A stretch of DNA of 64,000 bases from positions 186,001 to 250,000 of the forward strand of contig NC_016791.1 of assembly GCF_000244875.1 (NCBI RefSeq). Direction: 5' to 3'. Position 1 is the first letter of the stretch. Every line of letters begins with the position of its first letter. The notes beneath the pieces were generated by a model. The model saw only the letters and a program-made list of their open reading frames with translations, ran no database searches and was not told the DNA's origin. This document shows, piece after piece, positions 16,435-23,335 of this stretch. The position numbers and the translations under genes were made by a program. The DNA is from Clostridium sp. BNL1100. Lineage in GTDB: Bacteria; Bacillota; Clostridia; Acetivibrionales; DSM-1351.

Positions 16435-16487
16435 TTTAATTTTCCCTAAAAAGATTATATCCATTATGTGAGAATTTTGCAAGAAAT

Positions 16488-17351
16488 TTATATCCCGGTA
16501 AGCTTATGTTGATTCCGGTATTCAACAGGTGTTATATGAATTGCTTTTTTATATACCTTAGTAAAATAATTGGCACAAGAGAAGCCACATTCCTCTGCAA
16601 TTTTCTGAATAGACAGATTGGTATTCAAAAGGAGCTGCATCCCGTGTTCCAGGCGAATTTTGGTTAAATATTGTACAGGAGAAATTCCTTGTTCTTTACA
16701 GAATTGTCTTGTGAGATGGGAATAGGTAACACCAATCTCCGGGCACATTTCCTCAAGATTTATTTGCTTTGAGTAGTTTCTATTTATCCATTCTATTGCG
16801 GCAGCTACGTGGGGGCTTGATTTTCCGGTAGGTGGAAATTCTACGTTTCGCAGTAAAGCAATTAGAAAACGATAGAGCCATTCACTACCCATATAGTGGC
16901 CTACCGGTCTTTGACTTTGAAGGTTATTATATAATTCAAAAAAGTAACTGATGGGTAAACTGTCTATTTCTAATTCCAGTACGGAACCGGTTAGTTCACG
17001 GATACGATTAAAAAACGGTGCCACGGCAGGACCCGAAAAGTGTATATAAAAGAATGTCCAACTATATTCAGGATCATCCTCTGCTTGAGAAAGATAGTAT
17101 TTGCTTTCCTCCGGAAAGGATATTAAAAAAGCCTTACCCTTTGTCAGTTTGTACCGGGTATTCCGGTTTTCATATATCCCATACCCGTCTAAGGTGTATT
17201 GAAAAAGGTAGCCATGGTAGTCTCTTATTGAATTATCATAAATATAGTTTTCTTTTTGTCTTGATTCCAATCCTAAATCTTTTATACTTAATGATTGTTC
17301 GCCAATAATGTCTGAACCAAAAAAACCAAAATTGCCTAATTTCCATGACAT
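16488..17351 (-). CDS. AraC family regulator, probably of the adjacent alpha-galactosidase
   Basis: The 287-aa protein has an N-terminal cupin-like AraC ligand-binding domain (about 1-170) and a C-terminal double helix-turn-helix (about 185-287; YSHLTRQFCKEQGISPVQYL, IQKIAEECGFSCANYFTKVY). This is the classic layout of sugar-responsive activators such as MelR or RafR. It is divergent from the GH27 gene, with 123 bp between starts, so control of galactoside use is a reasonable inference. I took ATG 17351 over TTG 17354; GAGGGG lies upstream. Confidence 0.9.
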   Translation of the reverse strand: MSWKLGNFGFFGSDIIGEQSLSIKDLGLESRQKENYIYDNSIRDYHGYLFQYTLDGYGIYENRNTRYKLTKGKAFLISFPEESKYYLSQAEDDPEYSWTFFYIHFSGPAVAPFFNRIRELTGSVLELEIDSLPISYFFELYNNLQSQRPVGHYMGSEWLYRFLIALLRNVEFPPTGKSSPHVAAAIEWINRNYSKQINLEEMCPEIGVTYSHLTRQFCKEQGISPVQYLTKIRLEHGMQLLLNTNLSIQKIAEECGFSCANYFTKVYKKAIHITPVEYRNQHKLTGI

Positions 17352-17474
17352 CAAAAAATTACCCCTCTCTGCAGATAACTACTCTTGTTGGTGAAAAAGC
17401 CTAATTATATAATACTTTATATAGAGATTAAATCAAAGAATACATATCAAAATTTTACTTATGGAGAATAAATT

Positions 17475-18785
17475 GTGAATAAAAATAAGTTTGCTGTTAC
17501 GCCACCCATGGGTTGGAACAGTTATGATTACTATGATACTACAGTCAATGAGGAACAGGTTAAGCAAAATGCGGATTTTATGGCTGCAAACCTAAAGGAA
17601 TTCGGATGGGAATATATAGTTGTTGATATATCCTGGTATAGCCATGAGGCAGGTTTGAAAAGAGACGAATTTCAATATGTACCCTTCGGTAGAGTGGAAA
17701 TTGATGAATACTCCAGACTTCTTCCATGTCCGGAGCGTTTTCCGTCCTCTGTTAACGGTAGGGGTTTTAAGCCTCTGGCTGACTATGTTCATAGCCTTGG
17801 GCTAAAGTTTGGGATTCACATTATGCGAGGTATTCCCAGAATAGCAGCCCACAATCACATGAGGGTTTTCGGAACTGATAGAACAGCGAATGAGATTTCT
17901 GACCCATATTCCATTTGTATGTGGAATCCTGATATGTATGGATTAGAGGTTAATAAACAAGGAGCTCAGGAGTATTACAACTCCATATTTAATTTATATG
18001 CCCAATGGGGAGTAGACTTTATAAAGTGTGATGATATATGCAGACTTGACATGAAATCTGCTGAAAAAGAAATTGAGATGCTTTATAATGCTATACAAAA
18101 TTGCGGACGTCCAATAGTTTTAAGCTTGTCGCCGGGGCCAGCTCTTATAAATAAAGCATGGCACTATGAAAAATATGCGAACATGTGGAGAATTACAGAT
18201 GACTTCTGGGATAGTTGGCCGCTGTTAAAGAATATGTTTGAGAGATGTGAAAATTGGCAAAATCATGTTTCAGAAGGTTGCTACCCTGATTGTGACATGC
18301 TTCCTCTGGGGTATATCGGTAAAGGCTTCGGGGAAGAACGATTAACAAACTTTACTAGAGAAGAACAGATTACTATGATGACCCTCTGGTGTATATTCCG
18401 TTCTCCCCTTATGGTTGGGGCAGAACTAACCAAGTTGGATAATTGGACACTGGAACTTATGACTAATAGGAAAGTATTACGTCTTCTGACCCACTCAACA
18501 GGTGCTAAACAGATTTCAAGGGATGATAAGCAAGCGATATGGTTTTCAAGGGATACAGAACAGGAGTTTTGCTATCTTGCCGTATTCAACCTCAGTGACC
18601 GAGTAAGAAATGTTCAAATAACTCCTGATGAGCTAGGATTTGACTGTTTTAAAGGGTGTGTTTTTGAAGAATTGTGGCGTAATGATACCATAAACAATAT
18701 TGATGAGAAATTGGAGGTAACTATTGCACCTCACGGGGCAAAACTGTTTGAAGTTTCCATAAATATCCTTTATACTGATATTTAA
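17475..18785 (+). CDS. GH27 family alpha-galactosidase (or beta-L-arabinopyranosidase)
   Basis: The 436-aa enzyme has the GH27 TIM barrel. It opens with PPMGWNSYDYY, carries the nucleophile in DFIKCDD (Asp186) and a probable acid/base Asp in RITDDFWDSW (about 242). A beta-sandwich domain follows (about 345-436). There is no signal peptide or dockerin, so it should act in the cytoplasm on imported galactosides from galactomannan or raffinose-type sugars. Some GH27 members with WxSY instead of WNSW cleave beta-L-arabinopyranosides, so substrate is not certain. It starts at GTG 17475 after GGAG, opposite the AraC gene. Confidence 0.92.
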   Translation: MNKNKFAVTPPMGWNSYDYYDTTVNEEQVKQNADFMAANLKEFGWEYIVVDISWYSHEAGLKRDEFQYVPFGRVEIDEYSRLLPCPERFPSSVNGRGFKPLADYVHSLGLKFGIHIMRGIPRIAAHNHMRVFGTDRTANEISDPYSICMWNPDMYGLEVNKQGAQEYYNSIFNLYAQWGVDFIKCDDICRLDMKSAEKEIEMLYNAIQNCGRPIVLSLSPGPALINKAWHYEKYANMWRITDDFWDSWPLLKNMFERCENWQNHVSEGCYPDCDMLPLGYIGKGFGEERLTNFTREEQITMMTLWCIFRSPLMVGAELTKLDNWTLELMTNRKVLRLLTHSTGAKQISRDDKQAIWFSRDTEQEFCYLAVFNLSDRVRNVQITPDELGFDCFKGCVFEELWRNDTINNIDEKLEVTIAPHGAKLFEVSINILYTDI

Positions 18786-18797
18786 AGGGATTAAATT

Positions 18798-19211
18798 ATG
18801 ATTAAAAAATTAGTGGTTATACCTATACTTTTTATTCTTATTTCTCTTGCAGGTATTAAATATTTGATACCTTTGGACAAGTCCGTTCATAAAGAGATAA
18901 GGAAAGAGGATGTCCTAAGAATAGAGAGTTGGGGAGCTAAGGTAATTGGCCATACAGAAATAAAAGACCCTGTCTTATTTGATAATATAATTAAGTGGTT
19001 TAATAACTCATATGATATAAGAGAAAATCCGGAGTTTGCTGGTACGACTCCGGAGGCTGGTATTATTATAATATTAAAATCCGGTAAGGGAATAAGTATT
19101 TTAGAGGGAGCCAGAGATTTTGAGGTGCAGAGAAATGATATAAGAGATAAAAATATATCTTACTTTGCAAAACAAAAAGATATCGGCAAATATCTTGACG
19201 ATTTACGTTAA
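18798..19211 (+). CDS. Membrane-anchored protein of unknown function
   Basis: The 137-aa protein has one N-terminal hydrophobic segment (about 5-27, VVIPILFILISLAGIKYLI), with the rest probably outside the cell. I do not recognise the soluble part. It starts 12 bp after the GH27 stop, so it is likely in the same transcript. The A+T-rich coding style equals its neighbours. Function cannot be assigned. Confidence 0.7.
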   Translation: MIKKLVVIPILFILISLAGIKYLIPLDKSVHKEIRKEDVLRIESWGAKVIGHTEIKDPVLFDNIIKWFNNSYDIRENPEFAGTTPEAGIIIILKSGKGISILEGARDFEVQRNDIRDKNISYFAKQKDIGKYLDDLR

Positions 19212-19223
19212 GGAGGGGAATAG

Positions 19224-19592
19224 ATGAATGAAAAGAGGCCCATTTTAATAACGGTAATTGCCGATTTATTTATTTTGGCTGCAATGTTTTCAATAGGAGC
19301 AACTATTTTCCCCGGATATTTTAATAAACTGGGATTCCACATGAATCCTCTGCCGATTTATTCAAACAGTGTTATGAATATATTACTTTCATTAGTTCTT
19401 ATAACTGCGGCAGTTGGATTATTGTTCCTTAAAAAATGGGGTTATCGGCTAATGATTATTTATTATATTTTCTTTATGCTGGTAAATGTTATTTGGTGTT
19501 TACAAAATGGAAAAGTACCTCTTACTTCGGGTATCATTTTTTCGTTTTTAATAATATCTAATATCATACATTACAGAGAGCGCTTTGTTTAA
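19224..19592 (+). CDS. Small integral membrane protein, unknown
   Basis: This 122-aa protein has four predicted membrane helices (about 8-28, 45-66, 72-92, 100-117) separated by short loops. AAGGAGGGG precedes the ATG, and it starts 12 bp after the previous gene. No recognisable family motif is seen. The translational coupling suggests it works with the upstream anchored protein or is only a passenger in the GH27 operon. Confidence 0.7.
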   Translation: MNEKRPILITVIADLFILAAMFSIGATIFPGYFNKLGFHMNPLPIYSNSVMNILLSLVLITAAVGLLFLKKWGYRLMIIYYIFFMLVNVIWCLQNGKVPLTSGIIFSFLIISNIIHYRERFV

Positions 19593-19595
19593 GGC

Positions 19596-19838
19596 ATGGG
19601 GAAGTACGAAGCCGGAAGAGGTGAATACATATTTACGGTGTTCTTTCAGATTGGCAAGAATGAACTGGCAAAAATGCTTGATAAGATGGACGGATTCTTG
19701 CCAAGGACAAAAGAAATATGGGAAAGCCGTTATCCATGTGGTGACGGAGGCTGGCTTTATTATAGGGTTCTCAATGCGGAAGAAATCAATGATATTAAAG
19801 AGCTTATGAAAATCAAGAAGAAACCTGTGAGGTCTTGA
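19596..19838 (+). pseudogene. DUF3788-like C-terminal fragment
   Basis: The 80-aa reading frame (GEYIFTVFFQIGKNELAKML, then GDGGWLYYRVLNAEEINDIK) resembles the C-terminal half of DUF3788 proteins, which are usually about 140 aa. The N-terminal half is missing: the upstream bases encode the end of the membrane protein. No convincing ribosome site precedes the ATG at 19596. It is probably a remnant left by deletion, though translation by coupling to the upstream stop (3 bp away) cannot be excluded. Confidence 0.5.
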
Positions 19839-19846
19839 TTTTTTAA
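19811..19846 (+). terminator. Terminator of the GH27 operon
   Basis: AATCAAGA (19811-19818) pairs with TCTTGATT (19833-19840), followed by further T. It overlaps the last codons of the preceding reading frame. Confidence 0.6.
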
Positions 19847-19850
19847 TATA

Positions 19851-19865
19851 TATCTGCAGATAGAC
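19851..19865 (+). repeat. 15-bp inverted repeat, left copy, containing TATCTGCAGATA
   Basis: The 12-bp palindrome is followed by GAC. The exact reverse complement of all 15 bases occurs at 20156-20170, so the two copies bracket the Cys-rich precursor gene. It may be an operator or the edge of a moved segment. Confidence 0.6.
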
Positions 19866-19941
19866 TTTTACTTTTTAATCTTGTTACAATTTTTTCGTTA
19901 TGTAGGTCCTTGGGCAATTAATGACTATTGATAGATTAACC

Positions 19942-20124
19942 TCAAAGTCGTCCAAGCAGATTACTACAAGTACCATCACAACCTGAACAACCATACTGAC
20001 AACTACCACTACAACTATAACTGCAAGCACTAATACAAATAGCTGAACAAAAAGCATTGCAAGAATAACCATTTACATCTTTCTTTGACTTACCGATTTT
20101 TTTATTAGAAAATAAACGATCCAT
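19942..20124 (-). CDS. Cys-rich RiPP precursor peptide (CxxxC ladder)
   Basis: The 60-aa peptide has a basic leader (about 1-21, MDRLFSNKKIGKSKKDVNGY) and a core with nine cysteines at 22, 26, 30, 34, 38, 42, 46, 49 and 53. That is six successive CxxxC steps, then CxxC and CxxxC, with Ser, Ala, Gly and aromatic residues between. GGGAGG lies 8 nt before the ATG. It is on the same strand as, and 64 bp beyond, a radical SAM maturase operon. Known clostridial Cys-rich/CXXX-repeat peptides with such maturases gain thioether cross-links (sactipeptide or ranthipeptide type); that product is inferred here. Confidence 0.85.
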   Translation of the reverse strand: MDRLFSNKKIGKSKKDVNGYSCNAFCSAICISACSYSCSGSCQYGCSGCDGTCSNLLGRL

Positions 20125-20155
20125 AACAACACCTCCCTTAAATTGGTCTCTTAGT

Positions 20156-20170
20156 GTCTATCTGCAGATA
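20156..20170 (-). repeat. 15-bp inverted repeat, right copy, containing TATCTGCAGATA
   Basis: This is the exact reverse complement of 19851-19865. It lies about 32 bp upstream of the precursor ATG, in the gap where a promoter or operator for the precursor would be. Confidence 0.6.
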
Positions 20171-20188
20171 AAAGATAAACTAATCTTA

Positions 20189-20479
20189 CTATTTAGTTAA
20201 AAATATTTCACAGGTTTGAAAATCTATATTCCAGCGATATCCCTCAATGCTTTTCCAGTTATACTTTTTATACATTTTATCCCACCATATCTGCATATTT
20301 TGTTTGACCTTGCCCAATTCCGATATCATTTTATCCTGCATAATTTCTTTTTTATCAGTAGAGAGTAAATCATTTTCCAGAGTAGCTGAAAGCTCCTCAA
20401 TTCCAATTTTTCTTTCGAAAAGTATTAGTAATTCATTTCTTTCTTCTTTGGTGACGGTGCCAACTAATTCTCTAGTCAT
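20189..20479 (-). CDS. Small peptide-modification accessory protein
   Basis: The 96-aa soluble protein (TVTKEERNELLILFERKIG, then WWDKMYKKYNW and IDFQTCEIFL) resembles the small CXXX-repeat-peptide modification system protein annotated beside such maturases. This assignment is from memory of the family pattern. AAGGAG precedes the ATG at 20479, and the gene lies 19 bp after the maturase, so they form one operon. A role as scaffold or leader-recognition partner for the radical SAM enzyme is plausible but unproven. Confidence 0.7.
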   Translation of the reverse strand: MTRELVGTVTKEERNELLILFERKIGIEELSATLENDLLSTDKKEIMQDKMISELGKVKQNMQIWWDKMYKKYNWKSIEGYRWNIDFQTCEIFLTK

Positions 20480-20498
20480 AATAAGCTCCTTCCTTCCC

Positions 20499-22625
20499 TT
20501 ATGTTTTTAGTAGCTTTTCCAATGGGTCGCTATAGTCAATTTCTCTTAGTGTATTTTCGAATTTATAGGAGTTATTTTCTTTGAGTAGTCTTTGAAGCTT
20601 CCTAGAATGTTCTCTTTCTATATGGCTTATTACACACTGGATTTTTGAAGGTGTATTTATCTCATTTGTCATTTTTTTGTTTAGGTATTTACATCTGTTG
20701 CAGTTGTAAACATCACAGGCGGAGCATATAGGTGCATTTTCCAACTGGAACAGTTGGGGATTTTTTATATCAATACCGTCCGAAATAGTGCCTATGTGAC
20801 AATCAGGGTCATCAAAGTAAAATGCCGGACATATATAAATTCTTCCGTTTGGCGCAAGTGCAAAAGTATTGGTACCTGCGTCACAGTTTTTCATAGCATT
20901 CAAATTCCATATATCGGTCAATACGTTTATTTCAATTTCTTCGTCTTGGTCGTATTTTTTTGCAACAAATTCAACTATTCTAGCTAACTGAATTTTGTAC
21001 TGCTGAATATCTTGGTCATTCCATTCATTAATATCTTCAATCTCAAGATTTATCCTATAGACCACACTGAAAAGTTTCTCTATTAATTCATATAAGTTAT
21101 GTATATTATGCCTGTTAAGAAGTAAAATGCCGGGAGCTTCTCCATCCTGGTTGTCTGCACTATTGTCATATACTGAAATGGCATTCCCGGCTTGTCCTGC
21201 CTTATCAATAGTAAGGTATTCCTGATGTTTTTCTTCATTTACTCCCTGTGGGACCCCTAAAAAAACAGGTGTATACCCCTTTGCCTCGCAAAATGCGATA
21301 CCTTTTTCTAAAACTTCGGGAGTCATGATATTGTTAGTTGACTTTGTGTTTCTATAGGAACAATGGGGTATGATGTTATCTGAAGTTATAAATTGTAAGT
21401 AGCTCTTGTTTTGCTGTTTTCTGTCCAGTGCAGCTTTTTTTCTTTGAGAAGGCAAGCCGGATACACTTTCAAACTTGTCCCAGAAGTATTGATTTGCTCT
21501 AACAGTCGCTTTATGTATCTTGCATATATGTATAGCCCTTTGGTAAATAGTATCAGTGTCCGCCAGGTCGTAATTGCAGCCCTGACACCAAGCACAGCCG
21601 CTGGCCACTTCACACTTAACACATTCCGGCCGACTTTGACTTTTGAGACTTAAAGCTTGAAAGGGTCTTAGCTTGTCCTGATTAATCCCACTATCAGAGT
21701 TTCCAACACATATTGCTTTCCGGTTATTTAGACTGATACTATAAAACCTTACGCATGGATAAAAGTTGCCGTCACAGTCAATTGCCAACATTTTTCCTGC
21801 ACCGCAGTAATTTTGATTTATGTCTTCTTCTGTAAGCGGGTTACCTATGCTGGGATCGAAGAATCTTACAGAGTATTCTTCCCATAGCTTGTTCTCAAGA
21901 ACGTAATCAGCAAGCTCCCTGAGCTGCTGTTCCATAATTATGTCGTCGCCGTCCTTCCATACATCCTCAAACACTACATTTGCGGCTACAATTTTTATAC
22001 CGATATCCCAAAGGCTGATAATACTATCTTTAAGATAAGGAATATCATCATGGGCAAAGGTAGCCTTTGAAGAGGAGTCCGGAAATTGGCTTAGCCAGAG
22101 AGGTACATTTTTAATTACATCGTCATAGGAGCCGCTGCCATCCGGCTTTATTCTTTGCAAGTCATGTTTCACTTTATTTCCATCTACACTTAAACCGATA
22201 GAGAGGTGTGCCTTATTCTTTTTAATATATTTTTGAACCGCCGGTGTGCTGTAAAGAAGACCATTACTTGAGAAGGATAATCTGTAGCTGTTGAACCAAG
22301 GATGGTCAAGGAGGAAGGTTTGCTGCTTGATGTAGTCTGTTATTCTATCCACCAGCTCAATTTCTACAAAAGCCTCTCCGCCTATGAATTCCCATATTAC
22401 TGATTTTTCATTAAAAGTCTCTCTTTCAGAAAGTAAATAGTCCACAACCTTTTTAGCTGTTTCAAAGGTCATCTTTTTAAAACTGTTTTTACCTGTCATA
22501 TAGCAGTATTTACAGGCAAGGTTACAGTCTTCTGTTACGCAGAAGGTTATATTCTTTGGCCTTCCATCCAGACCTTCCCACGAAGGGGCTAAACTTCCCA
22601 TTTTGATATTTGTACTATTTCCCAC
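20499..22625 (-). CDS. Radical SAM/SPASM Cys-rich peptide maturase (CcpM-like)
   Basis: The 708-aa enzyme has the [4Fe-4S]-SAM motif C34NLAC38KYC41 and an N-terminal radical SAM barrel. A SPASM region follows (about 270-365; CGAGKMLAIDCDGNFYPC, then CVKCEVASGCAWC). A second half (about 400-708) has another SPASM-like cluster (CDAGTNTFALAPNGRIYIC, ICSACDVYNCNRC) but no second CxxxCxxC. This matches the architecture of clostridial CcpM-type maturases. It should install thioethers in the Cys-rich peptide encoded downstream. The GTG at 22625 sits 7 nt after AAGGAG and only 4 bp after the subtilase gene. Confidence 0.88.
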   Translation of the reverse strand: MGNSTNIKMGSLAPSWEGLDGRPKNITFCVTEDCNLACKYCYMTGKNSFKKMTFETAKKVVDYLLSERETFNEKSVIWEFIGGEAFVEIELVDRITDYIKQQTFLLDHPWFNSYRLSFSSNGLLYSTPAVQKYIKKNKAHLSIGLSVDGNKVKHDLQRIKPDGSGSYDDVIKNVPLWLSQFPDSSSKATFAHDDIPYLKDSIISLWDIGIKIVAANVVFEDVWKDGDDIIMEQQLRELADYVLENKLWEEYSVRFFDPSIGNPLTEEDINQNYCGAGKMLAIDCDGNFYPCVRFYSISLNNRKAICVGNSDSGINQDKLRPFQALSLKSQSRPECVKCEVASGCAWCQGCNYDLADTDTIYQRAIHICKIHKATVRANQYFWDKFESVSGLPSQRKKAALDRKQQNKSYLQFITSDNIIPHCSYRNTKSTNNIMTPEVLEKGIAFCEAKGYTPVFLGVPQGVNEEKHQEYLTIDKAGQAGNAISVYDNSADNQDGEAPGILLLNRHNIHNLYELIEKLFSVVYRINLEIEDINEWNDQDIQQYKIQLARIVEFVAKKYDQDEEIEINVLTDIWNLNAMKNCDAGTNTFALAPNGRIYICPAFYFDDPDCHIGTISDGIDIKNPQLFQLENAPICSACDVYNCNRCKYLNKKMTNEINTPSKIQCVISHIEREHSRKLQRLLKENNSYKFENTLREIDYSDPLEKLLKT

Positions 22626-22629
22626 TTTA

Positions 22630-23325
22630 TCACTCCTTTTTTAAAAGTCCCTTTTGTAGAGCTTCTTTAGCTTCCTTATAGGAAAGATTATTCTTATCTT
22701 TTAACATCCGAGCCAAATGCCCTGATATATACGCTGCCGATAGGCTTGTACCTCTTACGTTTTGAATGTCGGGTATTTCTTGCAAGAACTCTATACCGTC
22801 AATTCCTGCGGGAGCATGGAAAAACCCCTGTTTATAGGAATACTTCATACAATCATCAAACCAGCCTGCCTTTACGCCAATAACCCCTTTTAGATAAGCT
22901 GGGTAGGAGACCCTTTGTAGATTTTCAGCGGCAGCTACTATCGTTATATTGAGTCTTTTTGCCTCTTTTACTATTTTTCGAAGTGGAAATATGTATCTTT
23001 TTTTTACAGTACCCAGACTCATATGTATGATGTCAGGCTTGTAGTCAAATACCTGACTTAGGGAATATGCAAGTATTCTTCCGTCTGACGAAAGGTTCTC
23101 GTCAAGGATATTTATACTTATAAGCTCAACATCACTGCAAATATGGTGTATTATCGCAGCTACTATGGTACCGTGAAGGTTTCTCGCAGGCAGGGTTTTG
23201 TTCTCTTCTATATATCCTTCACTATTAACACCAAAACCTGTTGAGTGTATTACACACTTATTCAAATTGCACATTTGCGTGTTTATACCACTATCAATTA
23301 CGGCAATCTTGATTTTCTTGCCCAA
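22630..23325 (-). CDS. Compact S8 subtilase, probable leader peptidase
   Basis: The 231-aa protein keeps the full catalytic triad: Asp11 (AVIDSG), His51 (LHGTIVAA) and Ser194 (GTSLSAAY), with Asn in AAAEN as the oxyanion residue. It has no signal peptide or prodomain, so it should act in the cytoplasm. It lies between the ABC exporter (10 bp) and the maturase (4 bp), and the exporter lacks a C39 peptidase domain. Removal of the precursor leader is therefore the likely role. The start is TTG 23325; its ribosome site GAGGA is close (2 nt), so initiation may rely on coupling. Confidence 0.87.
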   Translation of the reverse strand: MGKKIKIAVIDSGINTQMCNLNKCVIHSTGFGVNSEGYIEENKTLPARNLHGTIVAAIIHHICSDVELISINILDENLSSDGRILAYSLSQVFDYKPDIIHMSLGTVKKRYIFPLRKIVKEAKRLNITIVAAAENLQRVSYPAYLKGVIGVKAGWFDDCMKYSYKQGFFHAPAGIDGIEFLQEIPDIQNVRGTSLSAAYISGHLARMLKDKNNLSYKEAKEALQKGLLKKE

Positions 23326-23335
23326 TTCCTCTATA

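Noticed and set aside
19884-20072. Val-rich minus-strand frame overlapping the Cys-rich peptide gene
   Set aside because: It is a frame-shifted shadow: the TGT/TGC-rich core reads as Val/Leu in the neighbouring frame. It has no ribosome site, whereas the Cys frame has GGGAGG.
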